A stretch of DNA of 64,000 bases, from assembly GCA_023400985.1 (NCBI GenBank), contig JAEXEN010000032.1, positions 62,001-126,000 on the forward strand, read 5' to 3'. The first letter of the stretch is position 1. Each line of letters opens with the position of its first letter. The translations under genes and the position numbers were made by a program. The notes below the pieces were generated by a model. It was not told the origin of the DNA. It did no database searches and saw nothing but the letters and a program-made list of their open reading frames with translations. The stretch is from Bacillota bacterium (GTDB lineage Bacteria > Bacillota > Clostridia > Christensenellales > CAG-138). Below are positions 17,664 through 24,972 of the stretch, in pieces.

Positions 17664-18257
17664 ATGGAATTGGACGCGGGTTCGGTACGGGCTTTTCGCT
17701 GTCCGCGGTGGGCGGAGCTTCCGGCGCTTTCCCTCTATATGGATCAGGTATTGATCGTTCTGGAGGGTGGGCTCAGCCTCTTTTCCGAAAAGGCGGAGCT
17801 TGCGACCACCTCCACCATGATCAACAATTACGTAAAGCTCAAGCTTTTGACGCCGCCCGTCAACAAGAAGTACTCCAAGGAACATATCGCGAAGCTGATG
17901 ATGATCTGTGTGCTCAAGCGCGAATTTTCCATGTCGGAGGTGGCGGGGCTTTTTGAGCTCATCACCGAGAACCGCGGTATCGACGAAGCCTACGACCTTT
18001 TCTGCGAGGAGCTGGAATATTCCCTTAAGCGTGCGTTTGCATTTGAACCCCGGGGGAATCAGGCCCTGCCTGACGCGGAGCTTCCCGAACGGCCCGCGCA
18101 TGACGCGGGCGATCCCTCGGTATTGGCGCTGGAGGCGGCCTTGGGCGCATTTACGGATAAGCTCGTCGTGCAAAGAATTTTGAGCGCCGCGCAAAAGCGG
18201 TACGCGGAGCAGCGCGAGGCGCTCAAAGAAGCGCAGAAACCGCAAAAGGGAAAATGA
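17664..18257 (+). CDS. DUF1836 domain protein (MerR-like helix-turn-helix)
   Basis: 197 aa. Residues ~10-110 match the DUF1836 pattern: FRCPRWAELPALSLYMDQV, then STMINNYVKLKLLTPP and KYSKEHIAKLMMICVLK, a MerR-like winged-helix arrangement that suggests DNA binding. The C-terminal ~80 residues are low-similarity helical sequence. ATG 17664 follows GGAAGGGGGTG. DUF1836 proteins are widespread in Firmicutes and uncharacterised. It is transcribed alone and ends at a strong terminator shared with the convergent GGDEF gene. Confidence 0.85.
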   Translation: MELDAGSVRAFRCPRWAELPALSLYMDQVLIVLEGGLSLFSEKAELATTSTMINNYVKLKLLTPPVNKKYSKEHIAKLMMICVLKREFSMSEVAGLFELITENRGIDEAYDLFCEELEYSLKRAFAFEPRGNQALPDAELPERPAHDAGDPSVLALEAALGAFTDKLVVQRILSAAQKRYAEQREALKEAQKPQKGK

Positions 18258-18271
18258 GTGATCATAAAATA

Positions 18272-18311
18272 GAATGTCGAAGGGGTTGCACGCGCAATCC
18301 CTTCGACATTC
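18272..18311. terminator. Bidirectional terminator
   Basis: 13-bp perfect arms GAATGTCGAAGGG / CCCTTCGACATTC extended by TTGC/GCAA, between the convergent DUF1836 and GGDEF genes. Confidence 0.75.
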
Positions 18312-18325
18312 ATAAAAAGCTGAAA

Positions 18326-20038
18326 TTATCCCCGTATTTCCTTCCCTAATGCCGTATGCGCGTCCCGAAGAGCGGGGTCGTCGTCGTTCTCATAAAGCGC
18401 GTGGCGGTTTTTTCCGCCGCGCTTGGCTTGGTAAAGCGCCCAGTCGGCGTTGGAATAGAGCTCTTCGAGTGTGATGCTCTGCGCGCCCGCAACGGCAATG
18501 CCGATGCTGCACGAGACCGTGAGGCGGCGCTTCTGTGCGGCGGGAAGTATGCGGAAAGCCACGAGGGCCTGCTCCGCCTTTTGGCGTATCAGATCGACCT
18601 CTGGGATATCCCGCGCGAACACGATGAACTCGTCGCCTCCGATGCGGCCTATAAGATCCGTACTGCGGAATATTTTTGTAAGGCACTCCGCGATATGGGT
18701 CAGGAGGGTATCGCCGAACGGATGGCCCTCCGAGTCGTTCACGCCTTTGAAGTTATCGATGTCGATGATCAAAAGCGCGTCCATTGTATCGTTGCGGCGG
18801 CTTTTGAGGTGCTCGGCGATGAGCGACTGCACGGTGCCCTTGTTGTAGAGCCCCGTGAGCGCATCGCGCTCCGCCTTTTTCATAAGCATCTGCGTGCGCT
18901 GCTTATCCGCGTCGATGTTAGTTATGACGCCGATGGCTTTGATGGGCGTGCCGTTCGTGTCGAACTGCTGCGTGGAACGCGCGCGGCACCAAATATACGT
19001 GCCGTCGGCCTTTCTGAGGCGAACTTCGCCTTCCGCATAGGGAACGCCGCGCAGAATACTGTTGAAAAAGAGAAGCAGCGCGTCGCGGTCGGAAGGATGT
19101 ACGCGGACGGTTTCCAATATTTCTTCATAGGTGGTATCGTATGTCCTGTAGCCGAAAAGCTTTTCCCAATTGGCGGAGACGCCAAAGCGATTGATGATAA
19201 GATCCCATTCGAAAATGATGTCGTTGGTTTGGTTGAGGATGATCTCGTGCCGCTGCAAGCGCATCGAAAGCGCGAGCTGCAGCTGCTTGCCGGCTGAAAT
19301 ATCCACAAGGATGCAACAAAAATAGGGTTCGCCGTTCACGCCTGACCTAAGCTGCCTGCGCTGCAACATCCATTTGCTTTCGCCGCTTTTACAAGTAACG
19401 CGGAATTCCGCTTCCTGTACGGTATCTTTTAAGTCGCTTTCTTTTTGAGATACGCGCACATACGCGCGGTCCAGCGGGTTCACCATGGCGAGGAAGCTAT
19501 TTGAAAAATGCGTCTCAAGCTCCTCGCGGGTATAGCCGAACAGCGAGAAAAAGCTTTCATTCATTTGCAAAAGGTGCAGGCCCTCGTCCGCGGTGCAGAA
19601 AAACGCCGCGCCGTAAACGTCCGTTGCCGCGCGGTGCAGGACCTCCGTGGGAAGGGGGATGGAAATGTGGAAACTCATGAGCCTGAGACCATGCTCCGTC
19701 TCCCGAAATCCGCAGGAAAGGTCGGACGTTATATCGTTGAAAAAACGTTCGGGGGAGCACGGAGGGCCAGAAAAGCCGCAGAATAAAAAAATGCCTGCAG
19801 AGGCGCGCCGCACCTCAAAGCGCATTTTGGCGAGATGGCACGAAAGCGCATTTGCCGCCTCGGACGAAAAAAGGTGCGCTTTGAGTTCGTCGACGCCTTG
19901 CAGAGGGATATGGCAACCGGGCAGAATGAAGACAGCGCCCGGTTCGAGATACTCGTCCAAAAGCGTTTGATACCGCCCCTCGCGGTAGAGCGTGAGCATT
20001 TTTTGTGCGGTTAAAAATACATCCCGTTCATCGTACAT
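18326..20038 (-). CDS. PAS-PAS-GGDEF diguanylate cyclase with NTF2-like N-terminus
   Basis: 570 aa, no membrane segment. Residues ~1-130 look like a SnoaL/NTF2-type cone fold (TLYREGRYQTLLDEYLEPG; later CHLAKMRFEVRR). Two PAS domains follow (~150-255 and ~275-390), then GGDEF with intact GRIGGDEFIVF. RSTD five residues before GGDEF is an I-site (RxxD), so product inhibition is likely. It makes cyclic di-GMP, the substrate of the HD-GYP protein at 11852. ATG 20038 is used (GGGAGA six nt upstream); a longer frame upstream encodes a hydrophobic stretch but lacks a ribosome site. Confidence 0.9.
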   Translation of the reverse strand: MYDERDVFLTAQKMLTLYREGRYQTLLDEYLEPGAVFILPGCHIPLQGVDELKAHLFSSEAANALSCHLAKMRFEVRRASAGIFLFCGFSGPPCSPERFFNDITSDLSCGFRETEHGLRLMSFHISIPLPTEVLHRAATDVYGAAFFCTADEGLHLLQMNESFFSLFGYTREELETHFSNSFLAMVNPLDRAYVRVSQKESDLKDTVQEAEFRVTCKSGESKWMLQRRQLRSGVNGEPYFCCILVDISAGKQLQLALSMRLQRHEIILNQTNDIIFEWDLIINRFGVSANWEKLFGYRTYDTTYEEILETVRVHPSDRDALLLFFNSILRGVPYAEGEVRLRKADGTYIWCRARSTQQFDTNGTPIKAIGVITNIDADKQRTQMLMKKAERDALTGLYNKGTVQSLIAEHLKSRRNDTMDALLIIDIDNFKGVNDSEGHPFGDTLLTHIAECLTKIFRSTDLIGRIGGDEFIVFARDIPEVDLIRQKAEQALVAFRILPAAQKRRLTVSCSIGIAVAGAQSITLEELYSNADWALYQAKRGGKNRHALYENDDDPALRDAHTALGKEIRG

Positions 20039-20123
20039 GTGTTTCTCCCAAGCATAAGGTAAGGGGAGCCGCAGTCGCAAAAATGTGCAAACGCATATCA
20101 AAAAGCCGATTCTGTAATTTGAA

Positions 20124-20132
20124 ATTATAGCA
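20124..20132 (-). promoter_or_regulatory. Extended -10 promoter of the GGDEF gene
   Basis: TGCTATAAT on the minus strand, 86 nt before the start codon. No good -35 box is visible, as is usual with a TGn extension. Confidence 0.45.
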
Positions 20133-20250
20133 CAATACGCTCGCATTGACGACAGAAAATTTTTAAAAGCACGAAAAAGTTCACGTCCAAAACTTTAAGA
20201 ATAAATATCACTTCCACGGGTTCCGGAACAAGTGCCGGTGATTTTTGGGC

Positions 20251-20279
20251 TTGTTTCTTTTCGGCTACCATACTATAAT
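20251..20279 (+). promoter_or_regulatory. Promoter of the Crp/Fnr gene
   Basis: TTGTTT (20251-20256), 17-nt spacer, TATAAT (20274-20279). Confidence 0.6.
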
Positions 20280-20350
20280 CTACACAGGGTAATTTATGCC
20301 AGCGTTATACGCTGCTATCCTTTTTAAGCTGCGAAGGAAGTGAACCGTAT

Positions 20351-21028
20351 TTGCTCAGCGAGCAGGATCTGAACCTTGCCAAAAGCGCCCTCTCTTTTTT
20401 CGACATCCTAAGCGATGAAGAAAAGCGCAAGGTAGAGACGCAGCTTTATAAGCGTTCCTTTGATAAGGGCACCGTGATCCATCGCGGCAGAAGCGACTGC
20501 CTGGGGCTCTTCATTCTGAGCTCGGGTTACGCGCGCGCGTACATCGTTTCCGACGAGGGGAAGGAGATCACCCTGTTCCGCGTTTTGGGGGGCGAATGCT
20601 GCATGTTCACGGCTGCCTGCCTCATGGAAAACATCGATTTCGACGTGATCGTGGAGGCGGGAAACGATATGGAAGCGTTCATCTTGCCCTCCAAGCTCTA
20701 CAGTGAGCTCAGCGCGAATCATGTGGCGGTGGCGGATTTCACCAACGAGCTGATGGCCCGCCGTTTTTCGGATGTGATGTGGGTGATGGAGCAAATCGTG
20801 TTCATGAGCTTCGATAAAAGGCTTGCGACGTTTTTGCTTGAACAGTCCGAGGCGGAGGGTACCGCTAAGCTTCGTATCACACACGAACAGATCGCACAGC
20901 ATATCGGCACGGCGCGGGAAGTCGTTTCCCGCATGCTTAAGTATTTCGTGAGCGAGGGTCTTGTACGGCTTTCACGCGGCGGCATCGAACTGAGCGATAC
21001 GGATAAGCTCAAAAGGCTTACCGTATAA
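20351..21028 (+). CDS. Crp/Fnr family transcriptional regulator
   Basis: 225 aa. N-terminal cyclic-nucleotide-binding-like beta-roll (~20-125: GTVIHRGRSDCLGLFILSSG), dimer helix, and C-terminal winged helix with recognition region HEQIAQHIGTAREVVSRML. There is no N-terminal Cys cluster for an Fnr [4Fe-4S] centre, but several scattered Cys occur (for example GGECCMFTAACLM). TTG 20351 is the only sensible start, with GAAGGAAG upstream. It precedes rubredoxin, FprA and superoxide reductase, so it is the likely local controller of this oxygen/NO response. The ligand is unknown. Confidence 0.88.
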   Translation: MLSEQDLNLAKSALSFFDILSDEEKRKVETQLYKRSFDKGTVIHRGRSDCLGLFILSSGYARAYIVSDEGKEITLFRVLGGECCMFTAACLMENIDFDVIVEAGNDMEAFILPSKLYSELSANHVAVADFTNELMARRFSDVMWVMEQIVFMSFDKRLATFLLEQSEAEGTAKLRITHEQIAQHIGTAREVVSRMLKYFVSEGLVRLSRGGIELSDTDKLKRLTV

Positions 21029-21056
21029 ATAATAAAAATCAAGGAGGTATCATCTT

Positions 21057-21212
21057 ATGAAGAAATACGAATGTCCCTGCGGTTATATCTACGACCCGGA
21101 AGTTGGCGATCCGGACAGCGGCATCGCGCCGGGCACCGCCTTTGAAGACCTTCCCGACGATTGGGCCTGCCCGGTTTGCGGGCTTACAAAGGACGCTTTC
21201 ACCGAAATTTAA
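21057..21212 (+). CDS. Rubredoxin
   Basis: 51 aa. Two Cys pairs, CPCG near the N-terminus and CPVCG near the C-terminus, hold one iron; YDPEVGDPDSGI and FEDLPDDWACPVC are typical. It carries electrons in the cytoplasm to FprA and to superoxide reductase, both encoded directly downstream. ATG 21057 follows AAGGAGGT with ideal spacing. The gene begins 28 nt after the Crp/Fnr gene and ends 15 nt before fprA, so all are probably one transcript. Confidence 0.97.
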   Translation: MKKYECPCGYIYDPEVGDPDSGIAPGTAFEDLPDDWACPVCGLTKDAFTEI

Positions 21213-21227
21213 CGAGAGGACCTTATA

Positions 21228-22427
21228 ATGGGCACACTGAAGCTGACAGAGCGTATCTATTCGGTCGGGGTACTCAATCCCGCCATGCGGGTATTCGACA
21301 TCATCATGAAGACCGAATACGGCACCTCCTACAACGCTTATTGCGTGGAAGGGGATAAGAAACGCGCTCTCATCGAAAACGTGCATGGCAGCTTCCGCGA
21401 GGAATATGTCGAAAATCTTTCTTCGCTCGCGGATCTTAAAAAAATCGATTATCTCATTTTCAACCATACCGAGCCCGATCACAGCGGCGCTTTGAAGGAC
21501 TTCCTCGAGCTGAATCCCGATATCGAGGTGTTCGGCACCGTGGGGGCTATCAAAAATCTCGGTGAGATCGCAAACGTGAAGTTCAATGGCCATCCGGTGA
21601 AGGACGGCGAGGTGCTCGACCTCGGCGGGGTCACGCTCGAGTTTATGGTCGCGCCCATGCTGCACTGGCCGGACACCATGTTCACCTGGTGCAAAGAGGA
21701 AGGCGTCCTCTTCACTTGCGATTTCCTCGGCGCACATTACTGCGAGCCGCGCATGATCGATGTAAAGGCGTCCTACCCGGAAAAATACAAACGGGCGTTC
21801 AAGGAATATTACGACGCTATCATGAGCCCCTTCAAACCCTATGTATTAAAGGGGCTCGCGCGTGTGGAGCAGGCTTCCCCGCGCATGATCTGCGTAAGCC
21901 ATGGCCCCATCCTCACCGAGTCGATCGGGGAGGCTGTAGAGAGCTACCGCACATGGAGCATGCCAAAAGAAGCCGCGGCAAAAAAGAAGGCCCTCATATT
22001 GTACGTTTCGGCCTACGGCTGCACGCGAAAGCTTGCCGAGACGCTCAAAGAAGAACTCGAAATGCAGGGCCTTGATGTGGAAATTTATGACCTCGTGGGC
22101 GAAGACGTGAGCAAGTACCGCGAAAAGATCGACGATTGCGACGCGCTTCTTCTCGGTACGCCCACCATCAACCGCGACGCGCTGCGTCCCATATGGGATT
22201 TAACGGCGCAGATCGACGCCATCGTCAACGCCAAAAAGCCAGCGACGGCTTTCGGGTCGTTCGGGTGGAGCGGCGAGGGCGTCCCCATGATCCTCGAAAG
22301 GCTGCGCGGCCTCAAGCTCAACGTGATGAGCGAGGGGCTTACATGCAAGCTCGTTCCCTCCGAGGAGGAGCTTAAAAACGCAAGGGCATATGCCGCTTCG
22401 TTCGCGGCGTTCGTCCGCGGAACGTGA
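21228..22427 (+). CDS. FprA family flavo-diiron protein (oxygen/NO reductase)
   Basis: 399 aa. N-terminal metallo-beta-lactamase-type diiron domain (~1-250) with ligand motif NHTEPDHSG (H-x-E-x-D-H) and further His in MLHWPDT and SHGPIL. C-terminal flavodoxin domain (~255-399) starts LILYVSAYGCTRKLAETL for FMN. The protein reduces O2 to water or NO to N2O, with electrons from rubredoxin encoded just upstream. Start ATG 21228; GAGAGG upstream. Length is normal and both iron-ligand sets look complete. Confidence 0.95.
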   Translation: MGTLKLTERIYSVGVLNPAMRVFDIIMKTEYGTSYNAYCVEGDKKRALIENVHGSFREEYVENLSSLADLKKIDYLIFNHTEPDHSGALKDFLELNPDIEVFGTVGAIKNLGEIANVKFNGHPVKDGEVLDLGGVTLEFMVAPMLHWPDTMFTWCKEEGVLFTCDFLGAHYCEPRMIDVKASYPEKYKRAFKEYYDAIMSPFKPYVLKGLARVEQASPRMICVSHGPILTESIGEAVESYRTWSMPKEAAAKKKALILYVSAYGCTRKLAETLKEELEMQGLDVEIYDLVGEDVSKYREKIDDCDALLLGTPTINRDALRPIWDLTAQIDAIVNAKKPATAFGSFGWSGEGVPMILERLRGLKLNVMSEGLTCKLVPSEEELKNARAYAASFAAFVRGT

Positions 22428-22512
22428 ATCGCACAACCATGTAACCTTAGGAAACGGTCTTGACCGTTTTGCTTACCTCAATATTTGCAAGATGATGAAG
22501 GAGGATATTTTC

Positions 22513-22899
22513 ATGTGTAACGAGCATCGTTTTTTCCGCTGCAAGCTTTGCGGCAAAATCATCGGCATCATCAACGACCCCGGCACCCCTACGATCTGCT
22601 GCGGCCAGCAGATGGAAGAACTTGTGGCCAACACCGTTGAGGCCTCGCAGGAGAAGCATCTTCCCGTAGTCACCATCAAAGGCGACACCGTAGAGGTCGC
22701 GATCGGTTCCGTGCCGCATCCCATGATCGAAGAACACCATATCGAATGGGTATACCTTGAGACCAAGCGCGGCGGCCAGCGCAAGTGCCTCGGCGCGGGC
22801 GTGGAGCCCAAGGCGCAGTTCAAGCTCACCGCCGACGATCAGGTGGTTGCGGCGTACGAGTACTGCAATCTCCACGGGCTTTGGAAGACGGAGATCTAA
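22513..22899 (+). CDS. Superoxide reductase (desulfoferrodoxin, 2Fe type)
   Basis: 128 aa. An N-terminal desulforedoxin domain has the Cys4 site (CKLCGK and ICCG), and the C-terminal domain has the catalytic Fe(His)4Cys centre, including EEHHIEWVYLE and the final CNLHGLWK. It reduces superoxide to peroxide without making O2, using rubredoxin electrons. ATG 22513 is preceded by AAGGAGG; the frame is open upstream but lacks a better start. An 85-nt gap separates it from fprA, so it may be in the same operon. Confidence 0.95.
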   Translation: MCNEHRFFRCKLCGKIIGIINDPGTPTICCGQQMEELVANTVEASQEKHLPVVTIKGDTVEVAIGSVPHPMIEEHHIEWVYLETKRGGQRKCLGAGVEPKAQFKLTADDQVVAAYEYCNLHGLWKTEI

Positions 22900-22921
22900 G
22901 AAACATCGTATCCAGAGATTA

Positions 22922-22946
22922 GGGCGGGGTGATTTCATCCCGCCTT
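22922..22946 (+). terminator. Hairpin after superoxide reductase
   Basis: GGGCGGGGTGA / TCATCCCGCC, with one G-T pair, followed by TTCATT. Weak U-tract; likely ends or attenuates the oxygen-defence transcript. Confidence 0.5.
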
Positions 22947-22971
22947 CATTAAATAACCGGAGGTATCCACG

Positions 22972-23901
22972 ATGGATCTGAGGCATGGCATCGCAAAGGC
23001 TATAGGGATAGAGATTGCCGCTGTTCCGGATAAGATCGCGTATGAAGTAACGGAAACGTCAAGAGAGGCCGGGTATACGCGGCAGCGGATCGCCTACGAA
23101 TCCGCCGGCGATACGGTAACGGCTTACCTTTTGCTGCCGGAGAAGCTCGGAAAGAACCCCGCCGCGTTCGTGCACCACCAGCATAACGGAGAACGGCATT
23201 TGGGCAAAAGCGAGGTGTGCGGCCTCGCGGGAAACCCCCTGCAGGCGTTCGGGCCCACGCTGGCGCAATCGGGCTTTGTTGTGCTCGCGCCTGATTCCGT
23301 ATGCTTCGAGGAACGGCGGGAGAACGGACACGGCATCACGCCTTTACCAAATGACGATGATTTTTTGCAGCATTTCAACGCAATGTGCTACCGCATTCTA
23401 AAGGGCGGCAACCTGATGCAAAAGGTGCTGTTTGATGCGATGTACGGCGTTTCTTTGCTCGCCGGACTGCCGTATGTGGATACCCAAAGGATCGGCACGC
23501 TGGGACATTCCTACGGCGGGAACACCGTGCTGTTTTTGACGGCTCTCGATACGCGGATCGATTTTACCTGCGCGAGCGGAAGCGCGTGCACCTACAATAA
23601 CAGGATGCGAAACGGCGTGGGGATTGAAATGGCGAGCGTGATACCGGGTTTCTCTGGGAAGTATGAAATAGACGATCTCGTGCGCTGCATCGCGCCGCGA
23701 AGGCTTCTGATCGTTTCGGCGGAGGAGGATAAGTATTCAAGGGATGCAGATTTTATCGTCCAAAAGGCCCGTCCGTCCTATACGGTTTACGACGCCGAAA
23801 ATGACCTGTGCCACAAAAGATATTCGGGAGGCCATGCGCTGACACAGGAGCGATTCGATTTCATCGTCGATTGGATGTGTAAAAGCGCGGGCCGCGGGTA
23901 A
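22972..23901 (+). CDS. Dienelactone hydrolase-like alpha/beta hydrolase
   Basis: 309 aa, cytoplasmic. The nucleophile motif is GTLGHSYGGNT; an acid is likely in VSAEEDKYS and the His in CHKRYSGGHAL near the C-terminus. The N-terminal part resembles the acetyl xylan esterase/dienelactone hydrolase group (VTAYLLLPEKLGKNPAAFVHHQHNG). ATG 22972 has CCGGAGGT upstream. It may be read through from the superoxide reductase gene. Substrate unknown. The insertion described at 23965-24966 begins 63 nt after its stop. Confidence 0.85.
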   Translation: MDLRHGIAKAIGIEIAAVPDKIAYEVTETSREAGYTRQRIAYESAGDTVTAYLLLPEKLGKNPAAFVHHQHNGERHLGKSEVCGLAGNPLQAFGPTLAQSGFVVLAPDSVCFEERRENGHGITPLPNDDDFLQHFNAMCYRILKGGNLMQKVLFDAMYGVSLLAGLPYVDTQRIGTLGHSYGGNTVLFLTALDTRIDFTCASGSACTYNNRMRNGVGIEMASVIPGFSGKYEIDDLVRCIAPRRLLIVSAEEDKYSRDADFIVQKARPSYTVYDAENDLCHKRYSGGHALTQERFDFIVDWMCKSAGRG

Positions 23902-23964
23902 GGCGAAACCATGGAACGGAAGATAACCCGGCCAAGTGGGCGGAAGATGAATATTAAAGAGGAT

Positions 23965-24009
23965 GAACAAAAAAGGAACCGCTTTCGCTGACACCCAATA
24001 AAGAAGTAT
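23965..24009 (+). repeat. Left inverted end of the insertion
   Basis: 18-bp and 16-bp blocks identical, in inverted orientation, to 24922-24966. The middle 11 bp (TTTCGCTGACA) differs. Confidence 0.7.
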
Positions 24010-24057
24010 CGAGGAACATTCACATTGGGCAGTCGGCAAGCGGAATGTGACAACAAA

Positions 24058-24093
24058 ACGGACTATCGGCATAAAGCTGATAGTCCGTCTTTT
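24058..24093 (+). terminator. Terminator inside the insertion
   Basis: ACGGACTATC / GATAGTCCGT stem followed by CTTTT. The 24094-24363 stretch after it has no convincing gene; it includes a GGGTTGCC-AAAGG-GGAACCC-like inverted region and may be the remnant of a larger mobile element. Confidence 0.7.
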
Positions 24094-24363
24094 GCGTTGA
24101 GAGGGGCAGGGCGAAGCCATGACACGCGCAACGGGGTTGCCAAAGGGGAACCCTTTGGCACATGACTTTGCGAAGCAAAGTGTAGTGTGTTATACGCTCT
24201 ATCAGCGTTGCCGTGAAAATACCATTGCCGCCGGGGAGGCCAAGGGCATTTTTACAGAAAAAAATGGGTGCGAATTTGCGGCGGGAAAGCCGCAGATGAC
24301 GGTCTGATTTCAGCAGCGGACAGGGCGCATATGGGACCTCGTTTATCGTCCCGGCGGGACTGT

Positions 24364-24612
24364 TTACTCGTAGCGGTCTAAATCAGCGAAAAAATCTTGA
24401 ATAGGTGTGTCATACAATTCAGCCAATGCAAGCAAAACGCTGATACGGATACTATATGTTCCCAATTCCATTTCCGAGATGATTTTTTGATGAATATCCA
24501 ATCCCATAGTTTGCAGTTTGGCGGCAACGCTTTCTTGTGATAATCCAGCTTTTTGCCTGAATTTTTTCAAATTATGTCCGATAGGAACATCTTGTTTTAA
24601 TTTATTTTCCAT
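24364..24612 (-). CDS. XRE-family helix-turn-helix regulator
   Basis: 82 aa from ATG 24612 (GGGGG just upstream); a TTG at 24624 would add four residues. The helix-turn-helix spans IGHNLKKFRQKAGLSQESVAAKLQ and continues to ISEMELGTYSIRISVLLALAELYD, a Cro/C1-type domain making up nearly the whole protein. A 22-bp palindrome lies directly at its start and a near-copy 48 bp further out, so autorepression is likely. It is divergent from the 54-aa gene at 24714, and both lie inside the inverted-repeat insertion. Confidence 0.88.
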   Translation of the reverse strand: MENKLKQDVPIGHNLKKFRQKAGLSQESVAAKLQTMGLDIHQKIISEMELGTYSIRISVLLALAELYDTPIQDFFADLDRYE

Positions 24613-24622
24613 ACTGTCCCCC

Positions 24623-24644
24623 AATAGAGTATATATACTCTATT
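24623..24644. promoter_or_regulatory. Operator 1, perfect 22-bp palindrome
   Basis: Half-sites AATAGAGTATA / TATACTCTATT. Shares an 18-bp core with operator 2; centres are 48 bp apart. It overlaps the 5' end of the XRE gene. Confidence 0.75.
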
Positions 24645-24671
24645 GAGTTTCTCATATTTTTATGTTACCAT
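24643..24671 (+). promoter_or_regulatory. Promoter of the 54-aa gene, between the operators
   Basis: TTGAGT (24643-24648), 17-nt spacer, TACCAT (24666-24671). The -35 box overlaps the edge of operator 1 and the -10 box touches operator 2, which suits repression by bound XRE protein. Confidence 0.5.
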
Positions 24672-24692
24672 TTAGAGTATATATACTCTAAA
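24671..24692. promoter_or_regulatory. Operator 2, perfect 22-bp palindrome
   Basis: Half-sites TTTAGAGTATA / TATACTCTAAA, the same core as operator 1, positioned just downstream of the -10 box. Confidence 0.75.
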
Positions 24693-24713
24693 ACAAAAGA
24701 TGGGGGTAAAAAA

Positions 24714-24878
24714 ATGAAACAATTTACGATCGAGTTAGATGATACTATTTGCATATGGTTGGAACACATTTCGGCATTGGCTAACGAACCGATTGAAAAA
24801 CTCATTGCCAACAGCGTATACAGTCAAATCGCAACAGTGGAAGATGGTATTGTCGAAGTGTTTACTTACCATGAATAG
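24714..24878 (+). CDS. 54-aa protein divergent from the XRE regulator
   Basis: 54 aa, acidic: an N-terminal strand-like MKQFTIELDD, a helix IWLEHISALANEPIEKLIANSV, and a C-terminal part VEDGIVEVFTY. The strand-helix-helix outline recalls short ribbon-helix-helix or antitoxin-like proteins, but no family is recognised. ATG 24714 follows GGGGG seven nt upstream. The gene is AT-rich like the XRE gene and is controlled by the paired operators. It could be an antitoxin-like partner, a second regulator or an orphan of a larger element. Confidence 0.7.
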   Translation: MKQFTIELDDTICIWLEHISALANEPIEKLIANSVYSQIATVEDGIVEVFTYHE

Positions 24879-24921
24879 CAAAACGGCATAGCCAAAAATG
24901 ACCATGCCGTATGCTGCTTAA

Positions 24922-24966
24922 ATACTTCTTTATTGGGGGCGCCCCTTCGCGGTTCCTTTTTTGTTC
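24922..24966 (-). repeat. Right inverted end of the insertion
   Basis: Inverted partner of 23965-24009: inner ATACTTCTTTATTGGG and outer GCGGTTCCTTTTTTGTTC blocks separated by 11 bp. Confidence 0.7.
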
Positions 24967-24972
24967 CATTTC

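Larger units (their letters stand above)
23965..24966. mobile_element. AT-rich 1-kb insertion bounded by 45-bp inverted ends
   Basis: The ends at 23965-24009 and 24922-24966 are inverted copies: an 18-bp outer block (GAACAAAAAAGGAACCGC), an 11-bp unmatched middle and a 16-bp inner block (CCCAATAAAGAAGTAT), in the same order and spacing. The right end stops 6 bp after the AraC stop codon. Inside are a terminator, ~260 nt of noncoding sequence (24100-24363), an XRE gene, two operators and a 54-aa gene. There is no transposase, so it is a non-autonomous or decayed element. Base composition is clearly more AT-rich than the flanks. Confidence 0.55.

Noticed and set aside
24119..24307. 62-codon ORF in the left part of the insertion
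   Set aside because: No convincing ribosome site and no family; the region looks like noncoding remnant sequence.
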